Source: Roseibaca sp. Y0-43
Lineage (GTDB): Bacteria; Pseudomonadota; Alphaproteobacteria; Rhodobacterales; Rhodobacteraceae
Reading direction: 5' to 3'
Assembly (NCBI RefSeq): GCF_020667835.1
Contig: NZ_JAFMPR010000005.1
Location: forward strand, 62,001-126,000
DNA: 64,000 nt
Shown: positions 46,786 to 55,440 of the stretch, piece after piece
Numbering within the stretch: the first letter of the stretch is position 1
Layout: each line of letters opens with the position of its first letter
The notes under the pieces: model-generated
The model's input: only the letters and a program-made list of their open reading frames with translations
Databases searched by the model: none
Told to the model about the DNA's origin: nothing
Made by a program: the position numbers and the translations under genes

Positions 46786-47232
46786 CTAAATCCACCGCCG
46801 CGTGCGCTGGAAAAACGCCTCTGCTTCGGGGCCGAACGCGGCGCGCAGACGGGCTTCTTCCGGCTCTATGAACCGGCGCGTTAGGATACGCGCCAAGGCG
46901 GGCACCAGCACCAGCCCCGCGACCGATCCCCAGACCAGCGCGAGGCCGCCCAGAAGCATCAGGTCGGCTAGGTAGATGGGGTTGCGCGACAGCCGGTATA
47001 GCCCGCCCGTTATCAGCTTGGCCGGCACCTCATGCGGCACGATGGTCGAGCGCGCGCGCAGGAAGGACAGCGCGGCGATCCCCATGATCGCCAAGCCGCC
47101 CCAGAACAGCGCGTTGCCCAGCAGGCTGAGCGCGCCGATCTGGTAGGCCGGGCCAAACAGCGCCACCTCTGCCTTGGCCAGACCCAGCGCGCCCAGCAGC
47201 CAGACCGGCGGGTAATCGAGCGTTATCTTCAC
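46786..47232 (-). CDS. ICMT/PEMT-type integral membrane methyltransferase
   Basis: The 148-residue protein has four or five membrane segments. Its C-terminal motif, GGLYRLSRNPIYLADLMLLGG followed by EEARLRAAFG, is shared by isoprenylcysteine carboxyl methyltransferase-like and phospholipid methyltransferase families, with the RNPxY SAM-site signature. The substrate in bacteria is unknown. It overlaps the rhodanese gene by four bases (ATGA), suggesting a joint role. Confidence 0.85.
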   Translation of the reverse strand: MKITLDYPPVWLLGALGLAKAEVALFGPAYQIGALSLLGNALFWGGLAIMGIAALSFLRARSTIVPHEVPAKLITGGLYRLSRNPIYLADLMLLGGLALVWGSVAGLVLVPALARILTRRFIEPEEARLRAAFGPEAEAFFQRTRRWI

Positions 47233-47624
47233 GGCTGGAACGCCGCGCGCCCGCCTTGCAGCACCAGCACATTGTCATGCCCCAGAAGCCGCGCCACCAG
47301 CATCGCCTGCGACGACAGGACGGCGGTGTCGCAATACATGACGACCATGCCGGTCTCGGGCAGCTCATCGGCACGCGCGACAATCTCGCGCCATTCGATA
47401 TGCAACGCGCCCTCGATCCCGTCGCTGGCGAACTGGTCCGCGCCGCGCACATCGACAAAGGTGACACCGGGCAAGATGTCTTCGGTCAGCTGCGCGGGCT
47501 GGATGATGCCTTCGGTATAGCCCGCGAAATCCAGATAGCCGCCGATCTCGTCGGCCAGATCGCTGGCCGCAACCGGGGCGCTGGAAAGCGCAACGGCCAG
47601 ACATGACACAAGAATGAAACGCAT
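47229..47624 (-). CDS. Periplasmic rhodanese-like protein
   Basis: From ATG 47624 (GGGAGGG upstream) the 131-residue protein has a signal peptide (MRFILVSCLAVALSSAPVAA) and one rhodanese domain (FVDVRGADQFASDGIEGALHIEW, then VVMYCDTAVLSSQAMLVARLLGHDNVLVLQGG in pieces). C98 is in the active-site position, but the loop CDTAVLSS lacks the arginine common in sulfurtransferases, so activity may be altered. It is coupled to the methyltransferase-like membrane gene. Confidence 0.85.
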   Translation of the reverse strand: MRFILVSCLAVALSSAPVAASDLADEIGGYLDFAGYTEGIIQPAQLTEDILPGVTFVDVRGADQFASDGIEGALHIEWREIVARADELPETGMVVMYCDTAVLSSQAMLVARLLGHDNVLVLQGGRAAFQP

Positions 47625-47739
47625 TGAAACCCTCCCAAAGAACGCGAGGCGACATTCAATTACTTGCATCTGAATTGCAAGCGCCTTGACCTTTCGCGAC
47701 AAGACCGCCACCGAAGGACGGCAGCCAAAGGACAGCCCC

Positions 47740-48933
47740 ATGACCGATTTCGACCACACCCGCGCCCTGTTCGACCTGCCCGAGGGCGTGATCTATCTGG
47801 ACGGCAACTCGCTTGGCCCCTTGCCCAAGGGCGTGGCCGCGCGCGTGGCGCAGGTCGTAACGGACGAATGGGGCAAGATGGTCATCACCGGCTGGAACCG
47901 CGCGGGCTGGATGGACCTGCCGTCGCGCGTGGGCGACCGCGTGGGCCGTCTGATCGGGGCGCCCCGCGGCACCGTGGTCATGGGCGACACGCTGTCGATC
48001 AAGGTCTACCAGGCGCTGGCCTCTGCGCTGGAGATGCGTCCGGACCGCCGGATCATCCTGTCCGACACCGGCAATTTCCCGTCTGACCTGTATATGGCCG
48101 ATGGGCTGTGCCGCAGCTTGGGACCGGATTACCGCGTGAAAACCGTGGCCCCCGACGCTGTTGAAGGCGCGATTGACCCGTCGGTTGCCGTGCTGATGCT
48201 GACAGAGGTCGATTACCGCACGGGCCGCAAGCATGACATGGCCCGCCTGATCGCCAAGGCGCACGAAGTGGGCGCGCTGGTGGTCTGGGACTTGGCGCAT
48301 TCGGCGGGCGCGATCCCGGTCGATGTGGCGGGCGCGGACACGGATTTCGCGGTCGGGTGCAGCTACAAATACCTCAATTCCGGCCCCGGCGGCCCTGCAT
48401 TCATCTATGTGGCCCCGCGCTTGGCGGACCAAGTGCGCCCCGCACTCTCGGGCTGGCTGGGCCATGAAGCACCCTTTGCCTTCGATCTGGACTATCGCCC
48501 CGGTGCCGGGATCGAGCGGATGCGCGTGGGCACGCCCCCGGTGCTGCAACTCGTGGCGCTCGATGCCGCGCTGGATGTCTGGGACGGCGTGGACATGGCC
48601 GACCTGCGCGCCCGCTCGCTGGAATTGCAGGGCATCTTCATAAACCGGGTAGAGGCCGCCTGCCCTACCCTGACCCTTGCCAGCCCGCGCGCCCCCGAAA
48701 ACCGTGGCAGCCAGGTCAGCTTTCGCCACCCCGACGGCTATGCGATCATGCAGGCGCTGATCGCCGAGGGCGTGATCGGCGATTTTCGCGCGCCCGACAT
48801 TCTGCGCTTCGGCTTCACCCCGCTTTACCTGTCGCCAAAGGACGTGACCCGCGCGGCGGATACGCTGTGCGACATCATGGCCACGGGGCGCTGGGACCGC
48901 CCCGAATTCCACACCCGCGCCAAAGTCACCTGA
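47740..48933 (+). CDS. kynU: Kynureninase
   Basis: The PLP enzyme splits kynurenine into anthranilate and alanine in tryptophan breakdown. The 397-residue protein has the start YLDGNSLGPLPKG, the cofactor aspartate D184 (VVWDLAHSAGAIP) and the Schiff-base lysine K210 (GCSYKYLNSGPGG). The stretch GSQVSFRHPDGYAIMQALI and the end LRFGFTPLYLS are also family motifs. ATG 47740 follows AAAGGA; the frame from 47686 is not used. kynA and kynB are not adjacent. It is divergent from the rhodanese gene. Confidence 0.95.
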   Translation: MTDFDHTRALFDLPEGVIYLDGNSLGPLPKGVAARVAQVVTDEWGKMVITGWNRAGWMDLPSRVGDRVGRLIGAPRGTVVMGDTLSIKVYQALASALEMRPDRRIILSDTGNFPSDLYMADGLCRSLGPDYRVKTVAPDAVEGAIDPSVAVLMLTEVDYRTGRKHDMARLIAKAHEVGALVVWDLAHSAGAIPVDVAGADTDFAVGCSYKYLNSGPGGPAFIYVAPRLADQVRPALSGWLGHEAPFAFDLDYRPGAGIERMRVGTPPVLQLVALDAALDVWDGVDMADLRARSLELQGIFINRVEAACPTLTLASPRAPENRGSQVSFRHPDGYAIMQALIAEGVIGDFRAPDILRFGFTPLYLSPKDVTRAADTLCDIMATGRWDRPEFHTRAKVT

Positions 48934-49003
48934 CCCGCGCCACAAGATTGCCGGGTTTCGCGGGCAGACTGCCCGCAAAATCAGGCAAAAGACGCAGAGT
49001 TCC

Positions 49004-50368
49004 ATGAGTGCAGGCACCGATCATATGACCCAAGCCCCCACGGCCAGTTTCATGAGCCGCGTGCTGCGCGGCGCGGCCTTCACATCCGGCGGGTTCGTGC
49101 TGGGGCAAGGGATGCGCTTTGCCTCGAACCTGATCCTTGCGCGGTTGCTGTTCCCAGAAGCCTTCGGCCTGATGGCGCTGATGGCGATGGTTCTGACCGG
49201 GCTGACCATGCTGTCGGACACGGGCGTTCCGCAATCCATCATGCAACACAAGCGCGGCGATGACCGCGATTTCCTGAACACGGCATGGACGCTGAACCTG
49301 TGCCGGGGCGTGGTGCTATGGCTGATCGCCTGCGCGCTGGCCTGGCCCATGGCCTGGGTCTATGACGCGCCGGAACTGATGTGGATCCTGCCCTTGGGCG
49401 GGCTGTCGCTGGTCATGCTGGGGGCCGCGCCCACGCGCGTTTTCACCGCCCAGCGCCATTTGCAGCTTGGCCGGGTGATGGGGATCGAACTTGCCTCGCA
49501 GGCGATAGGCATTCTGGTCATGGTCACGCTGGCATGGATCTATGCCAGCTACTGGGCGCTTGTGGCGGGCGTTCTGGTCACGGGCGCGGCCAAGCTGGGC
49601 ATGGAATGGGCGCTGTTGTCGGGCCTGCGCAACCGGCTGGCATGGGACCGCGACGCAGGCCGCGAATTGTTGCGCTTCGGCGGCTGGATCATGGCATCCT
49701 CGGCCTTTGGCTTCGTGCTGTTGCAGGGCGACCGCGCCATTCTGGGGCTGTTCCTGACGGTAGAGAAACTGGGCATCTACAACATCGCCTATTTCCTCGC
49801 CTTCTTCCCGGTGCTGATGGCGCATACCATGATGTCGAAACTGCTGATCCCGTCCTACCGCGAGATGTTCGCGGGCAAGGATGGGGAGCATGACCGCAAG
49901 ATCCGCCGCCTGCGCATGGTGCTGACGGGCACGGTCATGACGCTTCTGACCATCATGGCGCTGATCGGGCCGTGGCTGATAGATTTCCTCTATGACGACC
50001 GCTATGCAGAGGCCGGGCCGATCATCGTGATGATAAGCTGCGCGCAAATGCTGTCGTTGATCGTGCTGACCTATGACCAAGCCGCACTGGCGCGCGGCGA
50101 TTCGCGCCGGTTCTTCTGGGTGATCGCCATTCGTGCCACGGTGCAGACCCTGTGTTTCGTGTCGGGGGCCGCGCTTGCCGGGCTGCCGGGTGCGCTTCTG
50201 GGGCAAGCGGTGGCGTCGGTGCTGGTCTACCCGGCGGTCGCGCGGCTTGCGCGCCATACGGGCGTCTGGGACAAGCGCCATGACGCGCTCTTTGCGGCCG
50301 CAGCACTCTTGCCCATCGCGGGCGCGCTGTCGCTGCACTGGCCCAAGATCGCGCCGCTGCTGCCCTGA
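49004..50368 (+). CDS. MOP-superfamily polysaccharide flippase (Wzx/WzxC-like)
   Basis: The 454-residue protein has about 12 predicted spans and the family's N-terminal pattern LRGAAFTSGGFVLGQGMRFASNLILARLLFPEAFGLMAL (in pieces), then LSDTGVPQSIMQHKRGDD. It would move lipid-linked saccharide across the inner membrane for O-antigen or exopolysaccharide. It stands alone, without other polysaccharide genes beside it. ATG 49025 is an alternative start; neither has a clear ribosome-binding site. Confidence 0.87.
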   Translation: MSAGTDHMTQAPTASFMSRVLRGAAFTSGGFVLGQGMRFASNLILARLLFPEAFGLMALMAMVLTGLTMLSDTGVPQSIMQHKRGDDRDFLNTAWTLNLCRGVVLWLIACALAWPMAWVYDAPELMWILPLGGLSLVMLGAAPTRVFTAQRHLQLGRVMGIELASQAIGILVMVTLAWIYASYWALVAGVLVTGAAKLGMEWALLSGLRNRLAWDRDAGRELLRFGGWIMASSAFGFVLLQGDRAILGLFLTVEKLGIYNIAYFLAFFPVLMAHTMMSKLLIPSYREMFAGKDGEHDRKIRRLRMVLTGTVMTLLTIMALIGPWLIDFLYDDRYAEAGPIIVMISCAQMLSLIVLTYDQAALARGDSRRFFWVIAIRATVQTLCFVSGAALAGLPGALLGQAVASVLVYPAVARLARHTGVWDKRHDALFAAAALLPIAGALSLHWPKIAPLLP

Positions 50369-50443
50369 CGCTTACCATATCGTAACCCCTTGGGGGCTAC
50401 ACCCGATACTGAACTCGCAGAAGCGTTCGAATCGGAGTGTGCC

Positions 50444-51175
50444 TTGCCCGCATCCAGAACCGCCCGTTTTGGCCTCAGACCCTCTCGGCTGTGCTTTCTG
50501 GCAGCGATCGCGCTGTTGCTGGCCACCCTTGGCTGGCCCGTGCTGGCGCGCAGCGATGCGGCGCTTTGCGATTATGCCGCAAGTGCGGCGGCGCGCAAAC
50601 ATGGCGTGCCGCTCGATGTGCTGCGCACCGTTGCGCGACTGGAAACGGGGCGCAATCAGGACGGACGTCTGGCCCCTTGGCCCTGGGCGCTGAACGCGGG
50701 CGGGCAAAGCCATTGGTTGCCCAGCAAGGCAGACGCTACGGAAACCGCGCGCGCCATCCTCGGCACCGGGCGGCGCAACCTCGATTTCGGCTGTTTCCAG
50801 CTGAATTACCACTGGCACGGGCAGCATTTCGCCAGCCTTGACGACATGCTCGACCCCATGCTCAACGCCGATTACGCCGCGCGCTACCTGCTGTCACATT
50901 ACCGCCGCTTGGGCGATTGGAAAGCGGCGGTCGGGGCCTATCACTCGCGCACGCCAGAATACGCCCAGCGCTACCTTGCGCGCTATGACGCCATCGCGCG
51001 CGGCCTGTCGCCCCTGCCCGCGCAACCCCTTCAATCGCGGCCCGATCAGGCCCCCAGGGCGAACGGCTACGCGCTGCTGACGGGCGCGGGCGGCGGCGCG
51101 CGCGGCTCTCTTGTGCCCGCGTCCATCCTTGCGGGGTCCGCGCCCCTTCTGCCCCTGTCGGAGCGCGCGCCATGA
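50444..51175 (+). CDS. Lytic transglycosylase-type protein of the flagellar cluster
   Basis: I place the start at TTG 50444, six bases after CGGAG; the frame open to 50390 adds residues without support. The 243-residue protein has a signal anchor (LCFLAAIALLLATLGWPVLA) and an SLT-like domain with the catalytic glutamate E67 (RTVARLETGRNQD) and NLDFGCFQLNYHWHG. A C-terminal low-complexity tail follows. It overlaps flhA by four bases. It could open peptidoglycan for the rod, like SltF of Rhodobacter, but the family match is only to SLT domains. Confidence 0.8.
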   Translation: MPASRTARFGLRPSRLCFLAAIALLLATLGWPVLARSDAALCDYAASAAARKHGVPLDVLRTVARLETGRNQDGRLAPWPWALNAGGQSHWLPSKADATETARAILGTGRRNLDFGCFQLNYHWHGQHFASLDDMLDPMLNADYAARYLLSHYRRLGDWKAAVGAYHSRTPEYAQRYLARYDAIARGLSPLPAQPLQSRPDQAPRANGYALLTGAGGGARGSLVPASILAGSAPLLPLSERAP

Positions 51176-53250
51176 ACATTGACGCCAAAACCCTGTTCCA
51201 ACCCACGATCCTGCTGGCGCTGGCGCTGATGGCCGTGATCGTGATGATGATCCTGCCCATCCCGGCCTGGGCGCTCGACCTTGGGCTGGCGGTGTCCTTC
51301 GCGCTCGCGATCCTCATGTTCACGGTCACGCTGTTCATACAGCGCCCGCTCGATTTCTCGATCTTCCCGACTGTTCTTTTGGCCTCGCTCATGCTGCGGC
51401 TGTCGCTGAACGTGTCCTCGACCAAGCTGATTATCGGCGAAGGGCATACCGGCACCAATGCGGCAGGCGGCGTGATCGAGGGGTTTGCCAATTTCGTCAT
51501 GGGCGGGTCGGTATTCCTTGGGCTTGTCATCTTCCTTGTGCTGCTGATCGTGAACTTCATCGTTATCACCAAGGGCGCGGGGCGCATGGCCGAGGTGGGC
51601 GCGCGTTTCGCGCTCGATGGGATGCCGGGCAAACAGCTTGCCATCGACAGCGACATGTCGGCGGGCGCCATCGACCACGCAGAGGCCAAGCGCCGGCGCG
51701 AGACCGAACAGGCGGAAACCAATTTCTACGGCTCGCTGGACGGGGCGTCGAAATTCGTCAAGGGCGACGCGGTGGCCGGACTGCTGATTACCCTTCTGAA
51801 CCTTGTCATGGGGCTGATAAACGGCACCATGATGCACGATATGTCGCTGGGGGCGGCGTTCGAAACCTATGCCATCCTGACCGTGGGCGACGGGCTGGTC
51901 AGCCAGATCCCGGCGGTCATCATCTCTATCGCGGCAGCACTTCTGCTGGCACGCGGCGGAGCGAATGGCGCGACCGACAGCCAGCTTTTCGACCAGTTGG
52001 GCCGTTACCCCGCCGCCCTGACCACGGTGGGCGTGCTGATGGCGCTCTTTGCCTTCGTGCCGGGGCTGCCCTTCGTGCCCTTCATCGCGGGGGCGGGCGC
52101 ACTGATCGGGCTGGCGTGGCTGGCACAGCGCAAGGCGGCGCAGGCCGCCGTGCCCGACCCTGTCACACCCAACGCCCCGCCCCCGGCCCCGGTTCTGGGC
52201 GATGTGCTGGACCTTGACGAGATCCATGTGCAATTCGCGCCCGACCTTGTGCCCATGGTGTTGGACCCCGGTCTGGGACTGGATGCGCGCATCTCGTCCA
52301 TCCGCGCGCATATCGCGCGCGAATTCGGGCTAATCCTGCCCGAAATCCGCCTGACGGATGAAGCGACCCTGCCCGCGGGCACCTATGCCATCCTGGTCCA
52401 CGGGGTCGAACAGGCGCGCGACCGGCTACGCCAAGACAAGGTTCTGGCGCTGATCGGCAGCGACAGCACGCTGGACGCGCCGGGCGAGGATGTCTCGGAA
52501 CCCGTCTACCGCGCGCCCGCCCGCTGGATCGAGCGCAGCGCGCAGGAAGATGCGGCGCTCTCTGGCGCGACAGTCGTCGCCCCGATCGAAGTGCTGGCCA
52601 CGCATCTGCTGGAAGTGCTGAAATCCAACCTTGGCCGCCTGCTGACCTATCGCAGCCTGAACCGGGTGCTGGACGAATTGGGCAGCCTGACCGATGTCAC
52701 CCGCGCCGAGGCGAACAAGCGCCTTCTGTCCGAGCTGATCCCCGACAAGGTGCCGATGGATGTGCTGCTCAGCGTGCTGCGCCTGCTGCTGGACGAACGC
52801 GTGTCCATCCGCAACCTGCCGCTGATCCTAGAAGCGCTCGCGGAGATGCGCGGCGCGGGCCACAGCCCGGAAAGCCTGTGCGAACATGTGCGCCAACGCC
52901 TTGGCTTCCAGCTTGTCTCCAAGCTCAAACGCCCCGATGGCACGGTTCCGCTTTTGCAACTGGCCCCCGAATGGGAAGAGCTGTTTTCCACCTACCAACT
53001 GTCAGGCGACCATGGCAGTGCCGATGTGGCGCTGCCGCCCGAGGATTTCGGCCGCCTGACCAGCGGCATTGCCGAGAAACTGGCGGGCCTCGGCGCAAGC
53101 GGCATCAGCCCTGCGCTTGTCACCTCGTCGCGCCGCAGGCGGTTCCTGCGCACGGCCATCGTCGCCAAGGGTCTGGCGCTGCCGGTGCTCAGCTACGAGG
53201 AAATCGGGTTCGAGGCGCGGCCCTCGCTGGTCGGGACCATCGCCGCATGA
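51172..53250 (+). CDS. flhA: Flagellar export protein FlhA
   Basis: The 692-residue protein has eight N-terminal spans, ending at about residue 320, with the conserved FHIPEP-family segment LRLSLNVSSTKLIIGEGHTGTNAAGGVIEGFANFVMGG (in pieces) and LDGMPGKQLAIDSDMSAGAI. Its cytoplasmic domain (about 340-692) docks substrates and chaperones. FlhA is part of the proton-driven export gate. Overlaps of four bases join it to the upstream transglycosylase and downstream fliR. Confidence 0.97.
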   Translation: MNIDAKTLFQPTILLALALMAVIVMMILPIPAWALDLGLAVSFALAILMFTVTLFIQRPLDFSIFPTVLLASLMLRLSLNVSSTKLIIGEGHTGTNAAGGVIEGFANFVMGGSVFLGLVIFLVLLIVNFIVITKGAGRMAEVGARFALDGMPGKQLAIDSDMSAGAIDHAEAKRRRETEQAETNFYGSLDGASKFVKGDAVAGLLITLLNLVMGLINGTMMHDMSLGAAFETYAILTVGDGLVSQIPAVIISIAAALLLARGGANGATDSQLFDQLGRYPAALTTVGVLMALFAFVPGLPFVPFIAGAGALIGLAWLAQRKAAQAAVPDPVTPNAPPPAPVLGDVLDLDEIHVQFAPDLVPMVLDPGLGLDARISSIRAHIAREFGLILPEIRLTDEATLPAGTYAILVHGVEQARDRLRQDKVLALIGSDSTLDAPGEDVSEPVYRAPARWIERSAQEDAALSGATVVAPIEVLATHLLEVLKSNLGRLLTYRSLNRVLDELGSLTDVTRAEANKRLLSELIPDKVPMDVLLSVLRLLLDERVSIRNLPLILEALAEMRGAGHSPESLCEHVRQRLGFQLVSKLKRPDGTVPLLQLAPEWEELFSTYQLSGDHGSADVALPPEDFGRLTSGIAEKLAGLGASGISPALVTSSRRRRFLRTAIVAKGLALPVLSYEEIGFEARPSLVGTIAA

Positions 53251-54038
53251 GTTCCGATCTGGTCGCTCTGCTGACCGCCTTGGGCGACAGCTACGGGCCG
53301 ACGCTTCAGGCCGCCTTGATCGTGTTCCTGCGCGTCGGCGCGATGATGGTCCTGCTGCCCGCCTTTGGCGAGGCGGTCATTCCCATCCGCGTGCGCCTTG
53401 GGCTGGGGCTTGCCTTCACCGCCATCATCACCCCCGCACTTGCCCCGTCGCTGCCGCCGTTCCCCCCCACGCCGCTTGACCTGCTGCGGCTGGTCGCCAC
53501 CGAAACCGTCGCAGGCTTTGCGCTTGGGGCGGGGCTGCGGCTCTTCGTGATCGTGCTGCAAGTCGCGGGCACCATCGCCGCGCAAGCCACGTCGCTGTCG
53601 CAATTCTTCGGCGGCGCAGGGGTCGACCCGCAACCGGCCATGTCGCAAATCCTGGTCATGGGCGGCCTTGCGCTGGCGGTCACGCTGGGGTTGCATGTGC
53701 GGCTGACGGAACTGTTGCTGCTCAGCTACCAGCTTTTTGCGCCGGGGTATTTCCTGAACCCCGCCGATCTGGGCGACTGGGGCGTGGCGCAAGTCTCGCG
53801 CGCCTTCGCGCTGGCCTTCACGCTCGCCATGCCCTTCGTCATCCTGTCGCTTGTCTTCTATGTCGCCTTGGGCGCGATCAACAAGGCCATGCCGCAACTG
53901 ATGGTCGCTTTTGTCGGCGCACCCGCCATCACCTTCGCGGGGCTGGCGCTTCTACTGCTGACCGCCCCCCTCATCTTACCCATCTGGCACGAGGCCTTTA
54001 CCGGCTTCATCGCCAACCCGGTCGGGGGCGCGCCATGA
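53247..54038 (+). CDS. fliR: Flagellar export protein FliR
   Basis: The 263-residue membrane protein has six spans and typical segments (VFLRVGAMMVLLPAFGEAVIPIRVRLGLGLAFT and QATSLSQFFGGAGVDPQPAMSQIL, in pieces). FliR forms the FliPQR channel of the export gate. The start at 53247 is the ATG in ATGA overlapping the flhA stop; the ORF extending upstream to 52878 is a frame inside flhA. It overlaps flhB by four bases. Confidence 0.95.
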   Translation: MSSDLVALLTALGDSYGPTLQAALIVFLRVGAMMVLLPAFGEAVIPIRVRLGLGLAFTAIITPALAPSLPPFPPTPLDLLRLVATETVAGFALGAGLRLFVIVLQVAGTIAAQATSLSQFFGGAGVDPQPAMSQILVMGGLALAVTLGLHVRLTELLLLSYQLFAPGYFLNPADLGDWGVAQVSRAFALAFTLAMPFVILSLVFYVALGAINKAMPQLMVAFVGAPAITFAGLALLLLTAPLILPIWHEAFTGFIANPVGGAP

Positions 54039-55120
54039 GCGAAGAGGACAGCGCCGAAAAGGAATTCGAGGCCACAGAGCGCAAGCTGGACGAGCAGCGC
54101 CGCAAGGGCGAGGTGCCGCGCTCGACCGACATCAACACCGCCGCCGCCTATCTGGGGCTGTTGCTGGCGGTGCTGGCGCTGGGGCAAGCCAGCGTCACCC
54201 GGCTGGGAGAGATCGGGACCGTCATTTTCCAGCAGGCCGACACGCTTTCGGCGCTGGCATCCGAGGGCGCGCGCCCGGTCCTCGGCGGCATCCTCGCGCA
54301 ATCGGTGCTGGCCAGCCTGCCCTTGTTCGCGGCCCCTTTCCTGCTGGTCTGGGCCGCGCTGTTCGCGCAGCGCGCGGTCATCTTCGCGCCTGAAAAGCTG
54401 CAACCGAAACTCTCGCGCATCTCGCTCATCTCGAACGCGAAAAACAAGTTCGGTCGGGGCGGGCTGTTCGAATTCGCCAAAAGCACGGTCAAGCTGGTCG
54501 TCATCTCGGTCGTGCTTTGGGTGTTCCTGCTGCGCGAACTGCCCGCCATCCTGCGCAGCCTGTATCTGACGCCGGCGGTCGCGGCGAGCGAGCTCATGCA
54601 TATGGTGTTGCGCTTCCTGTTGCTGGTCTTCGTGCTGGCGCTGGTCATCGGCGCGATAGATTTCTTCTGGCAGCGCGCCGAGCATTTGCGCAAGAACCGC
54701 ATGTCGCACAAGGAAATGCGCGACGAGATGAAGAATTCCGAAGGCGATCCTCATGCCAAGGGCGAACGCAGCCGCCGCGGGCGCGAGATCGCGACCAACC
54801 AGATGCTGGCCAATGTGCCGCAAGCGAATGTGGTGATCGTGAACCCAGAACACTATGCCGTTGCGCTGAAATGGCAGGCGAGCGATCAATCCGCGCCCAT
54901 CTGCGTCGCCAAAGGCACCGATGAGATTGCCGCGCGCATCCGCGAGCGGGCGCGCGAAGCGGGCGTGCCCATTCACCGCGACCCGCCCACGGCGCGCGCG
55001 CTGCACGCCAGCGTCAAGATCGGCGCAGAGATCGAGCCGCAGCATTACGCCGCCGTCGCCGCCGCGATCCGTTTTGCCGAAGCGATGCGCGCGAAAGCCT
55101 CGAAAGGGCGCTGGGCATGA
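54035..55120 (+). CDS. flhB: Flagellar export switch protein FlhB
   Basis: The 361-residue protein has the N-terminal EKEFEATERKLDEQRRKGEVPRSTDI, four spans, and the cytoplasmic domain with MSHKEMRDEMKNSEGDPHAKGERSRRGRE (pieces). The self-cleavage site reads NPEH (270-273) instead of the usual NPTH; the asparagine and proline needed for cleavage are kept. FlhB switches export from rod/hook to filament proteins. Four-base overlaps tie it to fliR and the next gene. Confidence 0.95.
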   Translation: MSEEDSAEKEFEATERKLDEQRRKGEVPRSTDINTAAAYLGLLLAVLALGQASVTRLGEIGTVIFQQADTLSALASEGARPVLGGILAQSVLASLPLFAAPFLLVWAALFAQRAVIFAPEKLQPKLSRISLISNAKNKFGRGGLFEFAKSTVKLVVISVVLWVFLLRELPAILRSLYLTPAVAASELMHMVLRFLLLVFVLALVIGAIDFFWQRAEHLRKNRMSHKEMRDEMKNSEGDPHAKGERSRRGREIATNQMLANVPQANVVIVNPEHYAVALKWQASDQSAPICVAKGTDEIAARIRERAREAGVPIHRDPPTARALHASVKIGAEIEPQHYAAVAAAIRFAEAMRAKASKGRWA

Positions 55121-55440
55121 GCGGCGCGCGGCTGGATCGGTTGGCAGATGTCGCCCAAATCCTGCGCAGGCGCGATTTGGCGAAACTTGGAAAGCTTGCT
55201 CAGGCGCGTAATGAAAGCGCCGCGCGCCTTGCCGCCCTGCCCGCGCGCCAAGAGTTGACCGACGACCCCGCGCTCAACGCTGCGCGACTGGCCCATGCGC
55301 AATGGGCGCAAGAGCAGCGCATCCGCCTGAACCAGACACTTGCCCGCCAAAGCGCCGCCGTGCTGGAGCAGAAACTGCACGCAACCCGCAGCCTTGGCCG
55401 CGCGCTCGCGTTGGAAAAGCTGCGCAAAGGGGCGCGCTAG
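55117..55440 (+). CDS. Small coiled-coil protein, possibly FliJ-like
   Basis: The 107-residue protein is a charged helical chain with heptad-like stretches (RRRDLAKLGKLAQARNESAARLA, and QRIRLNQTLARQSAAVLEQKL) and no membrane span. Its start overlaps the flhB stop (ATGA), so it is made with the export apparatus. FliJ is a helical hairpin that binds FliI and FlhA, and this protein fits that size and shape roughly, but I see no direct sequence signature. The call is from context. Confidence 0.6.
   Translation: MSGARLDRLADVAQILRRRDLAKLGKLAQARNESAARLAALPARQELTDDPALNAARLAHAQWAQEQRIRLNQTLARQSAAVLEQKLHATRSLGRALALEKLRKGAR

Noticed and set aside
51067-52311. A 414-residue minus-strand frame across flhA
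   Set aside because: Antisense shadow of flhA, His/Gly/Gln-rich, no family pattern.
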